A stretch of 64,000 nt of DNA from Caballeronia ptereochthonis (GTDB taxonomy: Bacteria > Pseudomonadota > Gammaproteobacteria > Burkholderiales > Burkholderiaceae): the NCBI RefSeq assembly GCF_001545075.1, contig NZ_FCOB02000009.1, forward strand, positions 165,834-229,833, written 5' to 3'. Below the pieces are notes generated by a model. That model did no database searches, had not been told where the DNA came from, and worked only from the letters and a program-made list of their open reading frames with translations. Positions 8,475 through 17,605 of the stretch are shown piece by piece (the first letter of the stretch is position 1; every line of letters begins with the position of its first letter). Both the position numbers and the translations under genes were made by a program.

Positions 8475-9557
8475 ATGAATCCCACGCGCAGCAAGCTGTC
8501 CGTCGTCCGATCCCTGATGTTGTCTTTCATGGCGTGTCTCGCGATGTCCGTCGCGTCTCAGGCATGCGCCGACGAAGCGTCCGCCGCGCAGCCGGGCGGC
8601 AACGATGGCCCTGCCTACGGCCCGGAGCTGGAGGGCTTCGACTATCCGTATCCGGTCGCGCGCTTCGCGCTCACGTCGCAGCGTCAGGTCGTGCGCATGG
8701 CCTACATGGATGTGCATCCGCCGCATCCGAACGGCCGCACGGCAGTACTGCTGCACGGCAAGAACTTCTGTTCGGCGACGTGGAAGCAGACCATCGAAAC
8801 GCTGACCGATGCGGGCTATCGCGTGATCGCGCCGGATCAGATCGGCTTTTGCAAGTCCACCAAGCCCGCGCGCTATCAGTACAGCTTCCAGCAGCTCGCG
8901 CGCAACACGCATGCGTTGCTTGCCGCGCTCGGGGTGTCGCGCGCGACGCTCATCGCGCATTCGACGGGCGGCATGCTCGCCGTGCGCTACGCGCTCATGT
9001 ATCCGCGCGAGACGGAGCAACTGGTGCTCGTCAATCCGATCGGGCTCGAGGACTGGAAGGCGAAGGGCGTGCCGTCCATCTCGATCGACGACTGGTACGC
9101 GCGCGAACTGAAGACGAGCGCCGACGGCATCCGCCGCTACGAGACGAGCACGTACTACTCGGGACAATGGCGTGCCGACTACGAACCGTGGGTGCAGATG
9201 CTCGCGGGCATGTATCGCGGGCCGGGCAAGGACATCGTCGCGTGGAACTCGGCGCTCCTCTACGACATGATCTACACGCAGCCGGTCGTCTACGAGTTCG
9301 ACCAATTGAAGACGCCGACGCTGCTGCTCATCGGCGACAAGGACAACACCGCAATCGGCAAGGACCTCGCCCCGCCGGAAATCCGCCCGACGCTCGGCCG
9401 CTATCCGGATCTCGCGAAGCTGGCGAAGGAGCGCATCGAGGGGGCGAAGCTCGTCGAGTTTCCGGAACTCGGGCACGCGCCGCAGATGCAGGATCCAGCC
9501 GCGTTTCACAAGGCGCTGCTCGACGGCCTTGCCGCGCTGAAGCCGAAAGCGGAGTGA
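8475..9557 (+). CDS. Exported alpha/beta hydrolase
   Basis: 360-aa alpha/beta-fold hydrolase with an N-terminal signal (hydrophobic residues 10-28, cleavage near ACA-D). Nucleophile elbow AHSTGG, oxyanion HG motif in LLHGKNF, and a C-terminal catalytic His in ELGHAPQ are visible. The family includes lipases, esterases and epoxide or C-C hydrolases, so the substrate is unknown. It is divergent from the nuclease gene and convergent with the MATE gene (1 bp gap). Confidence 0.85.
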   Translation: MNPTRSKLSVVRSLMLSFMACLAMSVASQACADEASAAQPGGNDGPAYGPELEGFDYPYPVARFALTSQRQVVRMAYMDVHPPHPNGRTAVLLHGKNFCSATWKQTIETLTDAGYRVIAPDQIGFCKSTKPARYQYSFQQLARNTHALLAALGVSRATLIAHSTGGMLAVRYALMYPRETEQLVLVNPIGLEDWKAKGVPSISIDDWYARELKTSADGIRRYETSTYYSGQWRADYEPWVQMLAGMYRGPGKDIVAWNSALLYDMIYTQPVVYEFDQLKTPTLLLIGDKDNTAIGKDLAPPEIRPTLGRYPDLAKLAKERIEGAKLVEFPELGHAPQMQDPAAFHKALLDGLAALKPKAE

Positions 9558-9558
9558 C

Positions 9559-10935
9559 TCAGCTTCGTTCGGGCGCGCACGCCGCGCGCCCGATCGCCGG
9601 CACCTGAACCGCCAGCGTGATGCCGCGCGCCACCATGAAGAGAGTGAGCGCGAGCCACAGCCCGTGATTGCCGAGCGCTCCCGCGAGCGCCCACGCCGCG
9701 AGCAGGAACACCGCGAGCGAGACGGCCATCGCTTTCATGAGCTCGTGCATGCGGGTCGCGCCGATGAACACGCCGTCGAGCTGAAAGCCCGCGACGGACG
9801 CGAGCGGCAGAATCGACGCCCACGGCAGATAGCGCACGGCCGCCGCATGCACCACCGCCTGATCGGTGAGCCTGCCGATGATCCACTCGCCGCAGATCCA
9901 GTAGACGATGGAGAAGCCGGCCGCGCCGACCGCCGACCAGAGCATCGTGACCTTCACCGCCTGACGGAACGCGTGACGGTCGCGTGCGCCGGCCGCCGCG
10001 CCCACCAGCGCCTCGGCGGCGTGCGCGAAGCCATCGAGCCCGAAGGACATGAAGGTCTGGAAGTTCAGCAGAACGGCGTTGGCGGCGAGGATCGCATCGC
10101 CCTGACGCGCGCCGAGATGCGCGAACCAGCCGTACGAGCCGAGCAGGCATATCGTGCGGATGAAGATGTCGCGGTTGATCGCGACGAGACGCCGGAGCGC
10201 GTGCGCATCGAGGAGTGCGCGCGGCGCGAGCCGCGGAAGGCCGCGCGGACGCAAGTGCCAGAGTATCGCGAGGCCGAGCGCGAAGCCGCAGAAATCCGCG
10301 GCGGCGGTCGCCGCGCCGATGCCCGCGATGCCCCAGCCGAAGCGATACACGAACAGCAGGACCGCGACGATGTTCACCAGATTGATGAAGATCTGCGTGA
10401 CGAGCGCGAGCCGCACGCGCTGGCAGCCGAGCAGATATCCGAGCACGACATAGTTGCCGAGTGCGAACGGCGCGGCCCAGATGCGCGCGTGGCAATACGC
10501 GTTCGCGGTGTCCTGCACGGCGACGCTGCCGCCCAGCGCGGCGAGCGCATAGCGGATGATCGGCGCCTGCAGCGCCAGCACCGCCGCGCCGATGGCGAAC
10601 GCGAGCAGCAGCGCGCGCAGCACGCTCGCGCGCAACGCTTCGTCGTCGCGGGCGCCGAAGGCTTGCGCGACGAGTCCCGTCGTGCCCATGCGCAGAAAGC
10701 CGAAGCCCCAGAACACGAAACTGAACACCAGCCCGCCGAGCGCGACACCGCCCAGGTACTGCGGCCCGTCGAGATGGCCGGCGACGGCCGTGTCCACCGC
10801 GCCGAGAATCGGTTGCGTGAGATTGGCGAGGACGATCGGAAAGGCGAGCATCAACACGCGCTTGTGCCAGTGCACGGGCAGCGCGGCTTCCTGCGGGGCA
10901 TCTTCGTTCGAATGGTCTTGCGGGGCGGTCTGCAC
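9559..10935 (-). CDS. MATE family efflux transporter (DinF-type)
   Basis: 458-aa membrane protein with about 12 transmembrane segments in two six-helix halves. The first helix carries PIVLANLTQPILGAVDTAVAG, typical of the DinF branch of MATE Na+/H+-drug antiporters. The start is a GTG without a strong ribosome binding site. Expected to export cationic or toxic compounds through the inner membrane. Confidence 0.87.
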   Translation of the reverse strand: MQTAPQDHSNEDAPQEAALPVHWHKRVLMLAFPIVLANLTQPILGAVDTAVAGHLDGPQYLGGVALGGLVFSFVFWGFGFLRMGTTGLVAQAFGARDDEALRASVLRALLLAFAIGAAVLALQAPIIRYALAALGGSVAVQDTANAYCHARIWAAPFALGNYVVLGYLLGCQRVRLALVTQIFINLVNIVAVLLFVYRFGWGIAGIGAATAAADFCGFALGLAILWHLRPRGLPRLAPRALLDAHALRRLVAINRDIFIRTICLLGSYGWFAHLGARQGDAILAANAVLLNFQTFMSFGLDGFAHAAEALVGAAAGARDRHAFRQAVKVTMLWSAVGAAGFSIVYWICGEWIIGRLTDQAVVHAAAVRYLPWASILPLASVAGFQLDGVFIGATRMHELMKAMAVSLAVFLLAAWALAGALGNHGLWLALTLFMVARGITLAVQVPAIGRAACAPERS

Positions 10936-11029
10936 GTAGGTCGAACGCGCGTTCGTGCGCGCGTTTCATGGCAAAGGCGTCATTGTCCGGAGCGGACGCG
11001 GGCCGCGCAACCTCGCACGAGAGCCGATA

Positions 11030-11359
11030 ATGCGCGTCATGAAAACATTCGCGCTCTATGTCGTGACGGCCGTCGCCGAGATCGCCGGCTGCTACTTTCC
11101 CTATCGATGGCTCAAGGAGGGCGGCTCGCCATGGCTCGTCGTGCCAGGCGCGCTGTCGCTCGCGCTGTTCGCGTGGCTGCTGACGCTGCACGACACGGCG
11201 GCGGGACGCATCTATGCGGCGTACGGCGGCGTGTATATCGGCGTGGCGATCGCGTGGCTGTGGGCCGTCGACCGCATCCGGCCGACGGCGTGGGATCTCG
11301 CGGGCGCGGCGATCGCGCTCGTCGGCATGGGCGTGATCGCGTTTCAGCCGCGGGTCTGA
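11030..11359 (+). CDS. YnfA/UPF0060 family small membrane protein
   Basis: 109-aa protein with four transmembrane segments and family signatures ([12 protein letters not shown] near residue 20; [16 protein letters not shown]). It belongs to the drug/metabolite transporter superfamily and resembles small multidrug resistance proteins; function is poorly defined. ATG at 11030 has GAGAG 6 nt upstream; an ATG at 11039 is possible. Confidence 0.88.
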   Translation: MRVMKTFALYVVTAVAEIAGCYFPYRWLKEGGSPWLVVPGALSLALFAWLLTLHDTAAGRIYAAYGGVYIGVAIAWLWAVDRIRPTAWDLAGAAIALVGMGVIAFQPRV

Positions 11360-11365
11360 AACGCC

Positions 11366-12388
11366 TCAGGCTTCCAGCGCGAGCAGCGCGAACGTCGCCA
11401 GCCAGTGCTCGCCCATGTAGTCGCCTGCGACATGCGCGATGCCCGAGGCCAGATGCCCGTTCGCGCTGGCCTCGAGCACCGCGATGCGCGCATCGCCCGC
11501 CGGCAGCGCCCGCGCGATCGTACGCTGACACCACGCGCGGCTCAGATTCAGGCCGTCGAGGTGCGCGAGCTTGCCGTCGCTGCGGTCGGTGACGGTGGCG
11601 GGCGTGAAAAGCGTTGCCGGCTCGCGTTCGGCCAGTCGCGGCAAGAACCGGTCGAGCCAGCCGACGAAGCGCCCGTCCGGCAGCACATGCCGCATCAGGA
11701 CCGCTTCCATCAGCGACGGCGAGAGGAACTCGTCGCCCGCCGGCTCCCATGCCTGACAGCCTGCGTCCTTTTCGAACCAGCGCAAGGCCGTTTCCGTCAG
11801 CAGGCGCTCGAAATCCGCATCCTTCACCGTGCGCGCATAACCGAGCGCGAGCGTCAACGCGAACGCCATGTTGAAGTGCGTCCCGACCCGCAGCGGATAG
11901 GTCGACTTCGGCAGGAATTCGGTGAAGCGCGCGACGAACGCATCGGCGAGCGGCTGGAGCGTGCAGGCCCAGCGCGCGCCGTCGCCGGACTGCATCGAGC
12001 GAAGCTGGCCCGCCAGCGCGAGCAGCCACGCCCAGCCGTAGGGCCGCTCGAAGCCGCGCGCGGCGGGGCGCTGCAGATAGGCGACTTCGGCCGCGACGTT
12101 CGCATCGGTGAAATGCTCGTCGATCACGGCGCGCATCCGCGGCGCCTCGGGCAAATCGGGAAAGCGCCCGACCAGGCGCGCAATCAGCCAGTAACCGTGC
12201 ACGCAGGAATGCCAGTCGAAGCTGCCGTAGAAAACCGGATGCAGCGCGCGCGGGCTCTGCACGTCCGCCGCGCTCGCCATGACGTGATCCAGTTTGTTCG
12301 GATACTCGCGCGTCAGGTGGCCGAGCGCGACTTGCGCGAATTTCGACGCGAGCGCGGCGTCGAGGGCGATCGGTGCGTGTTGGTTCAT
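11366..12388 (-). CDS. DUF2891 family protein
   Basis: 340-aa soluble protein. The pattern HPVFYGSFDWHSCVHGYW near residues 55-72 and RVGTHFNMAFAL are hallmarks of DUF2891, an all-helical (alpha/alpha-barrel-like) family of unknown activity. The start is an ATG with GAGGA 4 nt upstream. It is convergent with the ynfA-like gene (6 bp gap) and otherwise monocistronic. Confidence 0.85.
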   Translation of the reverse strand: MNQHAPIALDAALASKFAQVALGHLTREYPNKLDHVMASAADVQSPRALHPVFYGSFDWHSCVHGYWLIARLVGRFPDLPEAPRMRAVIDEHFTDANVAAEVAYLQRPAARGFERPYGWAWLLALAGQLRSMQSGDGARWACTLQPLADAFVARFTEFLPKSTYPLRVGTHFNMAFALTLALGYARTVKDADFERLLTETALRWFEKDAGCQAWEPAGDEFLSPSLMEAVLMRHVLPDGRFVGWLDRFLPRLAEREPATLFTPATVTDRSDGKLAHLDGLNLSRAWCQRTIARALPAGDARIAVLEASANGHLASGIAHVAGDYMGEHWLATFALLALEA

Positions 12389-12765
12389 GCGGTCCTCGCG
12401 TGTGCGGGTCATCGATTCCGAGACTTTATCGATAAAAACTCGATAAGGTCTCTTCTCAGGGTAATTACCTAAATCGACGATCGCGCCGGGCTTTCGTAGT
12501 CATCTCGAAAGACGTGCATAAAGCTGCTACAAGGCCGGCGAATGCTTTTGGGACAAGCCTCGGCGGGCTTCCGGCGTCAGCGCGTGCGGCAGCGGCAACG
12601 CGCATTTTCGGCCCGCAAAGCCCTCCGTTTCATGCCCGACGATCACGCGCCTTTGCGCGGATCGTCGTATAAACTTGCGCCCGAACGCCGCCAAGAGCGC
12701 CCGGACCGGGGTCGCACGAGCCCCGGGAAAAGCATCCAGTCAGTGATCAAGAGCCAAGAAACAAT
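12389..12765. other. 377-bp intergenic region between divergent genes
   Basis: Region between the DUF2891 gene and kgtP. It holds one clear inverted repeat (12426-12446) near the DUF2891 side and a GC-rich stretch before kgtP. No coding frame with protein character was seen. Confidence 0.4.
12426..12446. promoter_or_regulatory. Inverted repeat, possible operator
   Basis: TTATCGA and TCGATAA arms separated by 7 nt, about 40 bp upstream of the DUF2891 start, in a locally AT-rich stretch. It could be a regulator site overlapping the promoter. Evidence is only the symmetry and position. Confidence 0.3.
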
Positions 12766-14061
12766 ATGACCGACCTTCCCGCTTATACCGCAGAGGACAC
12801 CCGGCGCCGCGTTTTCGCGATCGTCGGCGCCTCGTCGGGCAACCTCGTCGAGTGGTTCGACTTCTACATCTACTCGTTCCTCGCACTGTACTTTTCGGCG
12901 GCGTTCTTTCCGGGCGGCAATCCGACCGTGCAGCTGCTCAACACCGCGGGCGTGTTCGCAGCGGGCTTCCTGATGCGCCCGATCGGCGGCTGGCTGTTCG
13001 GCCGCATCGCCGACAAGCACGGCCGCCGCAACGCGATGATGATCTCCGTCCTGATGATGTGCGGCGGCTCGCTCGTCATCACCTTCCTGCCGACCTACGC
13101 GACGATCGGCGCGTGGGCGCCGTTCCTGCTGCTGATTGCGCGCTTGTTCCAGGGCCTGTCGGTGGGCGGCGAGTACGGCACCAGCGCGACCTACATGAGT
13201 GAAGTGGCGCTGCGCGGCCGCCGCGGCTTCTTCGCGTCGTTCCAGTACGTGACGCTGATCGGCGGGCAGCTCGCCGCGCTGCTCGTGCTCGTGATACTGC
13301 AACTATTCCTCTCGACGGAAGAGCTGAAGGCATGGGGCTGGCGCGTTCCGTTCTTCATCGGCGCGTGCGCGGCGCTGGTCTCGCTGTATCTGCGCCGCTC
13401 GCTCGACGAAACCTCGACCGCCGAGACGCGCCATCGCAAGGAGGCTGGCACGCTCGCGGGTCTGATGCAGCACAAGGCCGCATTCATGACCGTGGTGGGC
13501 TTCACGGCGGGCGGCTCGCTCATCTTCTACACGTTCACCACCTACATGCAGAAGTACCTGGTCAACACGGCCGGCATGCACGCCAAGACGGCCAGTAACG
13601 TGATGACCGTGGCGCTCCTCGTCTACATGCTGCTGCAGCCGCTGTTCGGCGCGCTCTCGGACCGCATCGGCCGGCGCGCGTCGATGCTCTGGTTCGGCGG
13701 CCTCGCGACCATCGGCACCGTGCCGCTGCTGCACGCGCTCTCCAGCGTGACGAGCCCGGTCATGGCGTTCGTGCTGGTCGTGATCGCGCTCGCGATCGTG
13801 AGCTTCTACACGTCGATCAGCGGCCTCATCAAGGCGGAAATGTTTCCGCCGGAAGTGCGCGCGCTGGGCGTCGGCCTGTCGTATGCCGTCGCCAACGCGG
13901 TGTTCGGCGGCTCGGCGGAATACGTCGCGCTGTGGCTGAAGTCGGCGGGCAACGAATCCGCGTTCTTCTGGTACGTCACGCTGATGTGCTTCATCTCGCT
14001 CGTCGTCTCCTTCCGCATGCTCGACCCGAGCAAGGAAGGCTATTTGCGCAACGTGCCGTAA
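12766..14061 (+). CDS. kgtP: Alpha-ketoglutarate permease (MHS family, MFS)
   Basis: 431-aa proton symporter with 12 transmembrane segments. Its N-terminal half is nearly the E. coli KgtP sequence as I remember it ([55 protein letters not shown]). The MFS loop motif [10 protein letters not shown] lies near residue 80. It imports 2-oxoglutarate and perhaps related dicarboxylates. It is monocistronic, with a weak ribosome binding site. Promoter elements are not obvious. Confidence 0.9.
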   Translation: MTDLPAYTAEDTRRRVFAIVGASSGNLVEWFDFYIYSFLALYFSAAFFPGGNPTVQLLNTAGVFAAGFLMRPIGGWLFGRIADKHGRRNAMMISVLMMCGGSLVITFLPTYATIGAWAPFLLLIARLFQGLSVGGEYGTSATYMSEVALRGRRGFFASFQYVTLIGGQLAALLVLVILQLFLSTEELKAWGWRVPFFIGACAALVSLYLRRSLDETSTAETRHRKEAGTLAGLMQHKAAFMTVVGFTAGGSLIFYTFTTYMQKYLVNTAGMHAKTASNVMTVALLVYMLLQPLFGALSDRIGRRASMLWFGGLATIGTVPLLHALSSVTSPVMAFVLVVIALAIVSFYTSISGLIKAEMFPPEVRALGVGLSYAVANAVFGGSAEYVALWLKSAGNESAFFWYVTLMCFISLVVSFRMLDPSKEGYLRNVP

Positions 14062-14304
14062 GCCTGGCGGCGGCGTGCCGATGGCCGTGGTGTCGCGGCC
14101 ACGCCGGACGTTCACAGCCTGGGCGGGCCCTGATGTCCGCCCGGCTTGCCGATGAAGGTAGTATGGTGTTTTATGCGTTATGTAGACGGCGCGCCGGCCA
14201 CGGCGCGCGACGGTAATCGGGAACCGGATATGCATGCGGGCGGAGCCGCCACGCGCAACGCCGATGCGCGATGCGGGGCGCATCGGTCCGCCTGGAGCCT
14301 GTTC

Positions 14305-14976
14305 ATGGAAGATTTCGACGAAACGCTGTTTCTTGTCTGGCGCGCCAACCTGGGCGTACTGGTCGGTTCGCCGGGAGGCGCCGGGCGCCTCGCGCGCATG
14401 ATGAACTTCTCGCCGTCGTTCATGAAGCTCATCGTCGCCGGACATCGCGACTTCAACGAGGAATTCGTGCGGGGGATCGAGCTCGTGACGGGCTTGCCGC
14501 CGCACTGGATGGACGAGCGCCGCACCGCCGACGAGGTTCCGCCCGAGGCCCAGCGCGCACTCGACGAGGAAACGCCGATGGCGGTGTTTCGCGGCACGGC
14601 GCATCCCGCGCCGAAGCGCTCCGTGCTGCGCGGCCCGGAGCCGCTGCTTTCCCAGACCGAGGCGACGCGTCGCGTGGCCGATCTCGCCCAGCAACAGGCC
14701 GAAGCCAACCGCCGCGATCTGCTGTTCCGCAAGAATCGCGATCTGCTGTCACAGGATTTGCGCCGCCTCGAGCGCCAGCTGGGGCTGCTGCAGGTCGAGG
14801 CGATGCAGCCCAAGGTGGACGAACTGCTCGCGTCGGACCGCATGAGCGAATCCGCGAAGGCCGACCTGACGGGGCGTATCGAGCAGATCGACAAGCACGT
14901 CAAGCTGCTCCACCAGCATGTCGAGAAGCTCGTCACGCTGCTGGCGAGTCCGGACGAGCCAGAGTCGGGCGAGTAG
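14305..14976 (+). CDS. Predicted HTH protein with long C-terminal coiled coil
   Basis: 223 aa from the ATG with GGAG 7 nt upstream; upstream in-frame ATGs at 14173 and 14230 lack one. Residues 11-75 look like a phage-repressor-type helix-turn-helix domain (RLARMMNFSPSFMKLIVAG, then IELVTGLPPHWMD, a common ending of such domains). Residues 115-215 are strongly helical and coiled-coil-like. No enzymatic motif. A DNA-binding, nucleoid or regulator role is inferred. Confidence 0.65.
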   Translation: MEDFDETLFLVWRANLGVLVGSPGGAGRLARMMNFSPSFMKLIVAGHRDFNEEFVRGIELVTGLPPHWMDERRTADEVPPEAQRALDEETPMAVFRGTAHPAPKRSVLRGPEPLLSQTEATRRVADLAQQQAEANRRDLLFRKNRDLLSQDLRRLERQLGLLQVEAMQPKVDELLASDRMSESAKADLTGRIEQIDKHVKLLHQHVEKLVTLLASPDEPESGE

Positions 14977-15005
14977 CGCTGGCGAGCGGCGCGCCTCGCG
15001 TCCGC

Positions 15006-15158
15006 TTACTTCTTCTTGCCGTCCTCGCGGGTTTCAGGCTCGGGATGCACGGCGATCGGATCGCTCGCCGGGAAGGTTTCATCCAGCGCCTCGTCGAGCA
15101 ATTCGTCTTCGTCGGGCAGATCCTGCTTCGAACGATCATCTCGGCTGGGCTTGGTCAT
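15006..15158 (-). CDS. Small acidic conserved protein
   Basis: 50-aa highly charged protein with the core DEDELLDEALDETFPASDPI and a C-terminal Lys tail. This DETFPASDP pattern recurs in short proteobacterial proteins of unknown function. The ATG has GGAG 7 nt upstream. Probably disordered; its role is unknown. Confidence 0.6.
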   Translation of the reverse strand: MTKPSRDDRSKQDLPDEDELLDEALDETFPASDPIAVHPEPETREDGKKK

Positions 15159-15228
15159 GGTGCGCTCCGTGATGCGGTTTCGTGGATCATTCAACATTCA
15201 ATATAGCAGTCTCGATCATCCCGCGCAG

Positions 15229-16293
15229 TCAGCGCTCGCGCCGGTAATCCGCGGGGCGCACGCCCGTCCACTTCCTGAATGCACGCCGGAACGCGCTTGG
15301 CTCCGCGAATCCGAGCGCATCCGCGATTTGCGGGATCGTTTCCCGCGTATGCGCGAGCCGCGCAATCGCGAGATCGCGCCGCAGCGCGTCCTTGATCGTC
15401 TGATACGTCAGCCCTTCCTGCTTCAGCCGGCGCCTGAGTGTCGCCTCCGCCATGTTGAGCGCGGCGGCGATGCTCTCCGCTTCCGGCCAGTCGGTCGGCG
15501 CGGTCTGCCGCAGGCGCGTCCTGATGCGCGCCGCGAGCGAATCCGGGTTGCGGTACTTCACGATGAAATTGGCGGGCGCATCGCGCAGGAAGCGCCTGAG
15601 CGTGGCGGGTGTCTGCACGACCGGCAGCGCCGCGCATTGCGCGGACAGATCCACGAACGAGCGCGGCTCGCCGAAGCGCATGTCGTCGCAGAACATGAGC
15701 CGGTATTCGTCGCTCGCGTCGGGCTCGGGACAGCGCAGATGCGCGGCGAGCACCGGAATGCGCCGCCCGACGAGCCAGCAGAGCAGGCCATACACGAGGA
15801 TGAAGCCCGTCGCGTAGGCGAACATGGTTTTGGGCTCGCCCGAGTCATCGAGCCAGATGCGCACGCGCTTGCCGTCGATGTCGGGTTCGAAGCGCAATTC
15901 GTCGAGCACGAGGCGCATGAAGCTGGCGATGCGCGCGAGCGCCTGCGCGCCGTCGCGCGACGATAGCGCGGCGTGACACAGCAGCACGAAGCTGCCGCGG
16001 CGCATCGGGTGCGCATCCTGGCCGAAGAACTCGTCGTCGAGCGCATCGGCGGTGGCGTTCCAGAGCTTGCCGTACTGCACGGGCGAGACCCGCGCCCGCG
16101 GCGATTCGAGCGTCGCCGGCGCGATGCCCGCGGCGGCCAGCAGGGTTTCGCGCGCGACGCCGCGCGCCTCGGCGCAGCGCAAGGCCGCCTCGACGAGACT
16201 GACCGAGATCGAGCCGCGCTCGATGTTTCTTCCGGGGGGTGGGGTTGTCACTAGGTGGCCAAAGCGCTCAGTTAGCGTGATCGTTTTGGGCAT
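15229..16293 (-). CDS. AraC family transcriptional regulator (OruR/ArgR-like)
   Basis: 354-aa regulator. An N-terminal AraC-type ligand domain of about 200 residues is followed by two HTH motifs in residues 255-350 (SIAAALNMAEATLRRRLKQE and QIADALGFAEPSAFRRAFRK). It is divergent from the acyl-CoA dehydrogenase operon, with 124 bp between starts, so it probably activates that operon in response to a pathway acid or acyl-CoA. Confidence 0.9.
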   Translation of the reverse strand: MPKTITLTERFGHLVTTPPPGRNIERGSISVSLVEAALRCAEARGVARETLLAAAGIAPATLESPRARVSPVQYGKLWNATADALDDEFFGQDAHPMRRGSFVLLCHAALSSRDGAQALARIASFMRLVLDELRFEPDIDGKRVRIWLDDSGEPKTMFAYATGFILVYGLLCWLVGRRIPVLAAHLRCPEPDASDEYRLMFCDDMRFGEPRSFVDLSAQCAALPVVQTPATLRRFLRDAPANFIVKYRNPDSLAARIRTRLRQTAPTDWPEAESIAAALNMAEATLRRRLKQEGLTYQTIKDALRRDLAIARLAHTRETIPQIADALGFAEPSAFRRAFRKWTGVRPADYRRER

Positions 16294-16417
16294 CGGCTAA
16301 CGTCCGGCGATTGCCTAGACTCGTGCTCAGACGGCCCATCCGCCCGGCGGCGGCCAGAAAGTTTAAACGATCGATGCCGCACGACGCCGTCCTGGCTCCT
16401 TTCTTCAGATCCCGAAC

Positions 16418-17554
16418 ATGATCGACCCATTCCTTACCGAAGAGCAGCGCATGATCCGCGACGCGGCGCGCCAGTTCGCAACCGAAGTGCTCGCGCCGAA
16501 CGCGGGCCAGTGGGACAAGGACGGCGCCATTCCCGACGCCGTCGTCAGGCAGATGGGCGAACTCGGCCTGCTCGGCATGATCGTGCCCGCCGAGCTCGGC
16601 GGCACCTACAGCGACTACACCGCGTACGCGCTGGCGATGGAAGAGATCGCCTCGGGCTGCGCGTCATGCGCCACGATGATGAGCGTGCACAACTCGGTCG
16701 GCTGCGGGCCGATTCTCGCGTACGGCAGCGATGCGCAGAAGGCCGAATGGCTGCCGAAGCTCGCGAGCGGCGAGATCATCGGCGCGTTCTGCCTGACCGA
16801 GCCGCAGGCGGGCTCGGAGGCGAACAATCTGCGCGTGCGCGCCGTCGAGAAAGACGGCAATTGGGTGATCTCCGGCAGCAAGCAGTTCGTGACCAACGGC
16901 CGGCGCGCGGGCGTGGCGATCGTCTTCGCCGTCACGGATCCCGATCAGGGCAAGCGCGGCATTTCGGCCTTCATCGTGCCGACGAACACGCCCGGCTTCA
17001 ACGTCGGCGCGCCGGAGCACAAGCTCGGCATCCGCGCGTCGGACACCTGCCCGATCACCTTCGACGATTGCGCGATTCCCGCCGCCAATCTGCTCGGCAA
17101 ACGCGGCGAAGGGTTGAAGATCGCGCTGTCGAACCTGGAGGGCGGGCGCATCGGCATCGCGGCGCAGGCGCTGGGCATCGCGCGCGCGGCCTTCGATGCG
17201 GCGCGCGCCTACGCGAGGGAGCGCGTGCAGTTCGGCAAGCCGATCCACGAGCACCAGTCGGTCGCGAACATGCTCGCCGACATGCAGACGCAGATCAACG
17301 CCGCGCGCCTGCTCGTGCATCATGCGGCGCGCATGCGCACGGAAGGCATCGCGTGTCTGTCGGAGGCTTCGCAGGCGAAGCTCTATGCATCGGAGATGGC
17401 GGAGCGCGTATGTTCGGACGCGATCCAGATTCACGGCGGCTATGGCTATCTGCAGGACTATCCGGTGGAGCGTCACTATCGCGATGCGCGCATCACGCAG
17501 ATCTACGAAGGCACGAACGAAGTGCAGCGCATGGTGATCGCGCGGAACGTTTGA
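16418..17554 (+). CDS. Acyl-CoA dehydrogenase (short/branched-chain type)
   Basis: 378-aa FAD enzyme introducing an alpha,beta double bond in an acyl-CoA. The family motif [11 protein letters not shown] is near residue 127, and the catalytic Glu is present in [11 protein letters not shown] near the C terminus. Size and motifs fit isobutyryl-, butyryl- or 2-methylbutyryl-CoA dehydrogenases. First gene of a four-gene operon with ligase, hydratase and hydroxyacyl-CoA hydrolase, consistent with branched acyl-CoA breakdown. Confidence 0.9.
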   Translation: MIDPFLTEEQRMIRDAARQFATEVLAPNAGQWDKDGAIPDAVVRQMGELGLLGMIVPAELGGTYSDYTAYALAMEEIASGCASCATMMSVHNSVGCGPILAYGSDAQKAEWLPKLASGEIIGAFCLTEPQAGSEANNLRVRAVEKDGNWVISGSKQFVTNGRRAGVAIVFAVTDPDQGKRGISAFIVPTNTPGFNVGAPEHKLGIRASDTCPITFDDCAIPAANLLGKRGEGLKIALSNLEGGRIGIAAQALGIARAAFDAARAYARERVQFGKPIHEHQSVANMLADMQTQINAARLLVHHAARMRTEGIACLSEASQAKLYASEMAERVCSDAIQIHGGYGYLQDYPVERHYRDARITQIYEGTNEVQRMVIARNV

Positions 17555-17605
17555 AATCCGGTTGAGCAGGCAACTCGATAACAACATGCAGGACATGGAG
17601 ACGCA

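Noticed and set aside
7439..9607. 722-aa plus-strand frame across ogt, nuclease and hydrolase region
   Set aside because: Arg- and His-rich shadow of the GC-rich codons in the real genes; no coherent domain.
9664..11592. 642-aa antisense frame opposite the MATE gene
   Set aside because: Composition (Arg/Glu/Ala repeats) is that of an antisense shadow; the minus strand encodes a clear 12-helix transporter.
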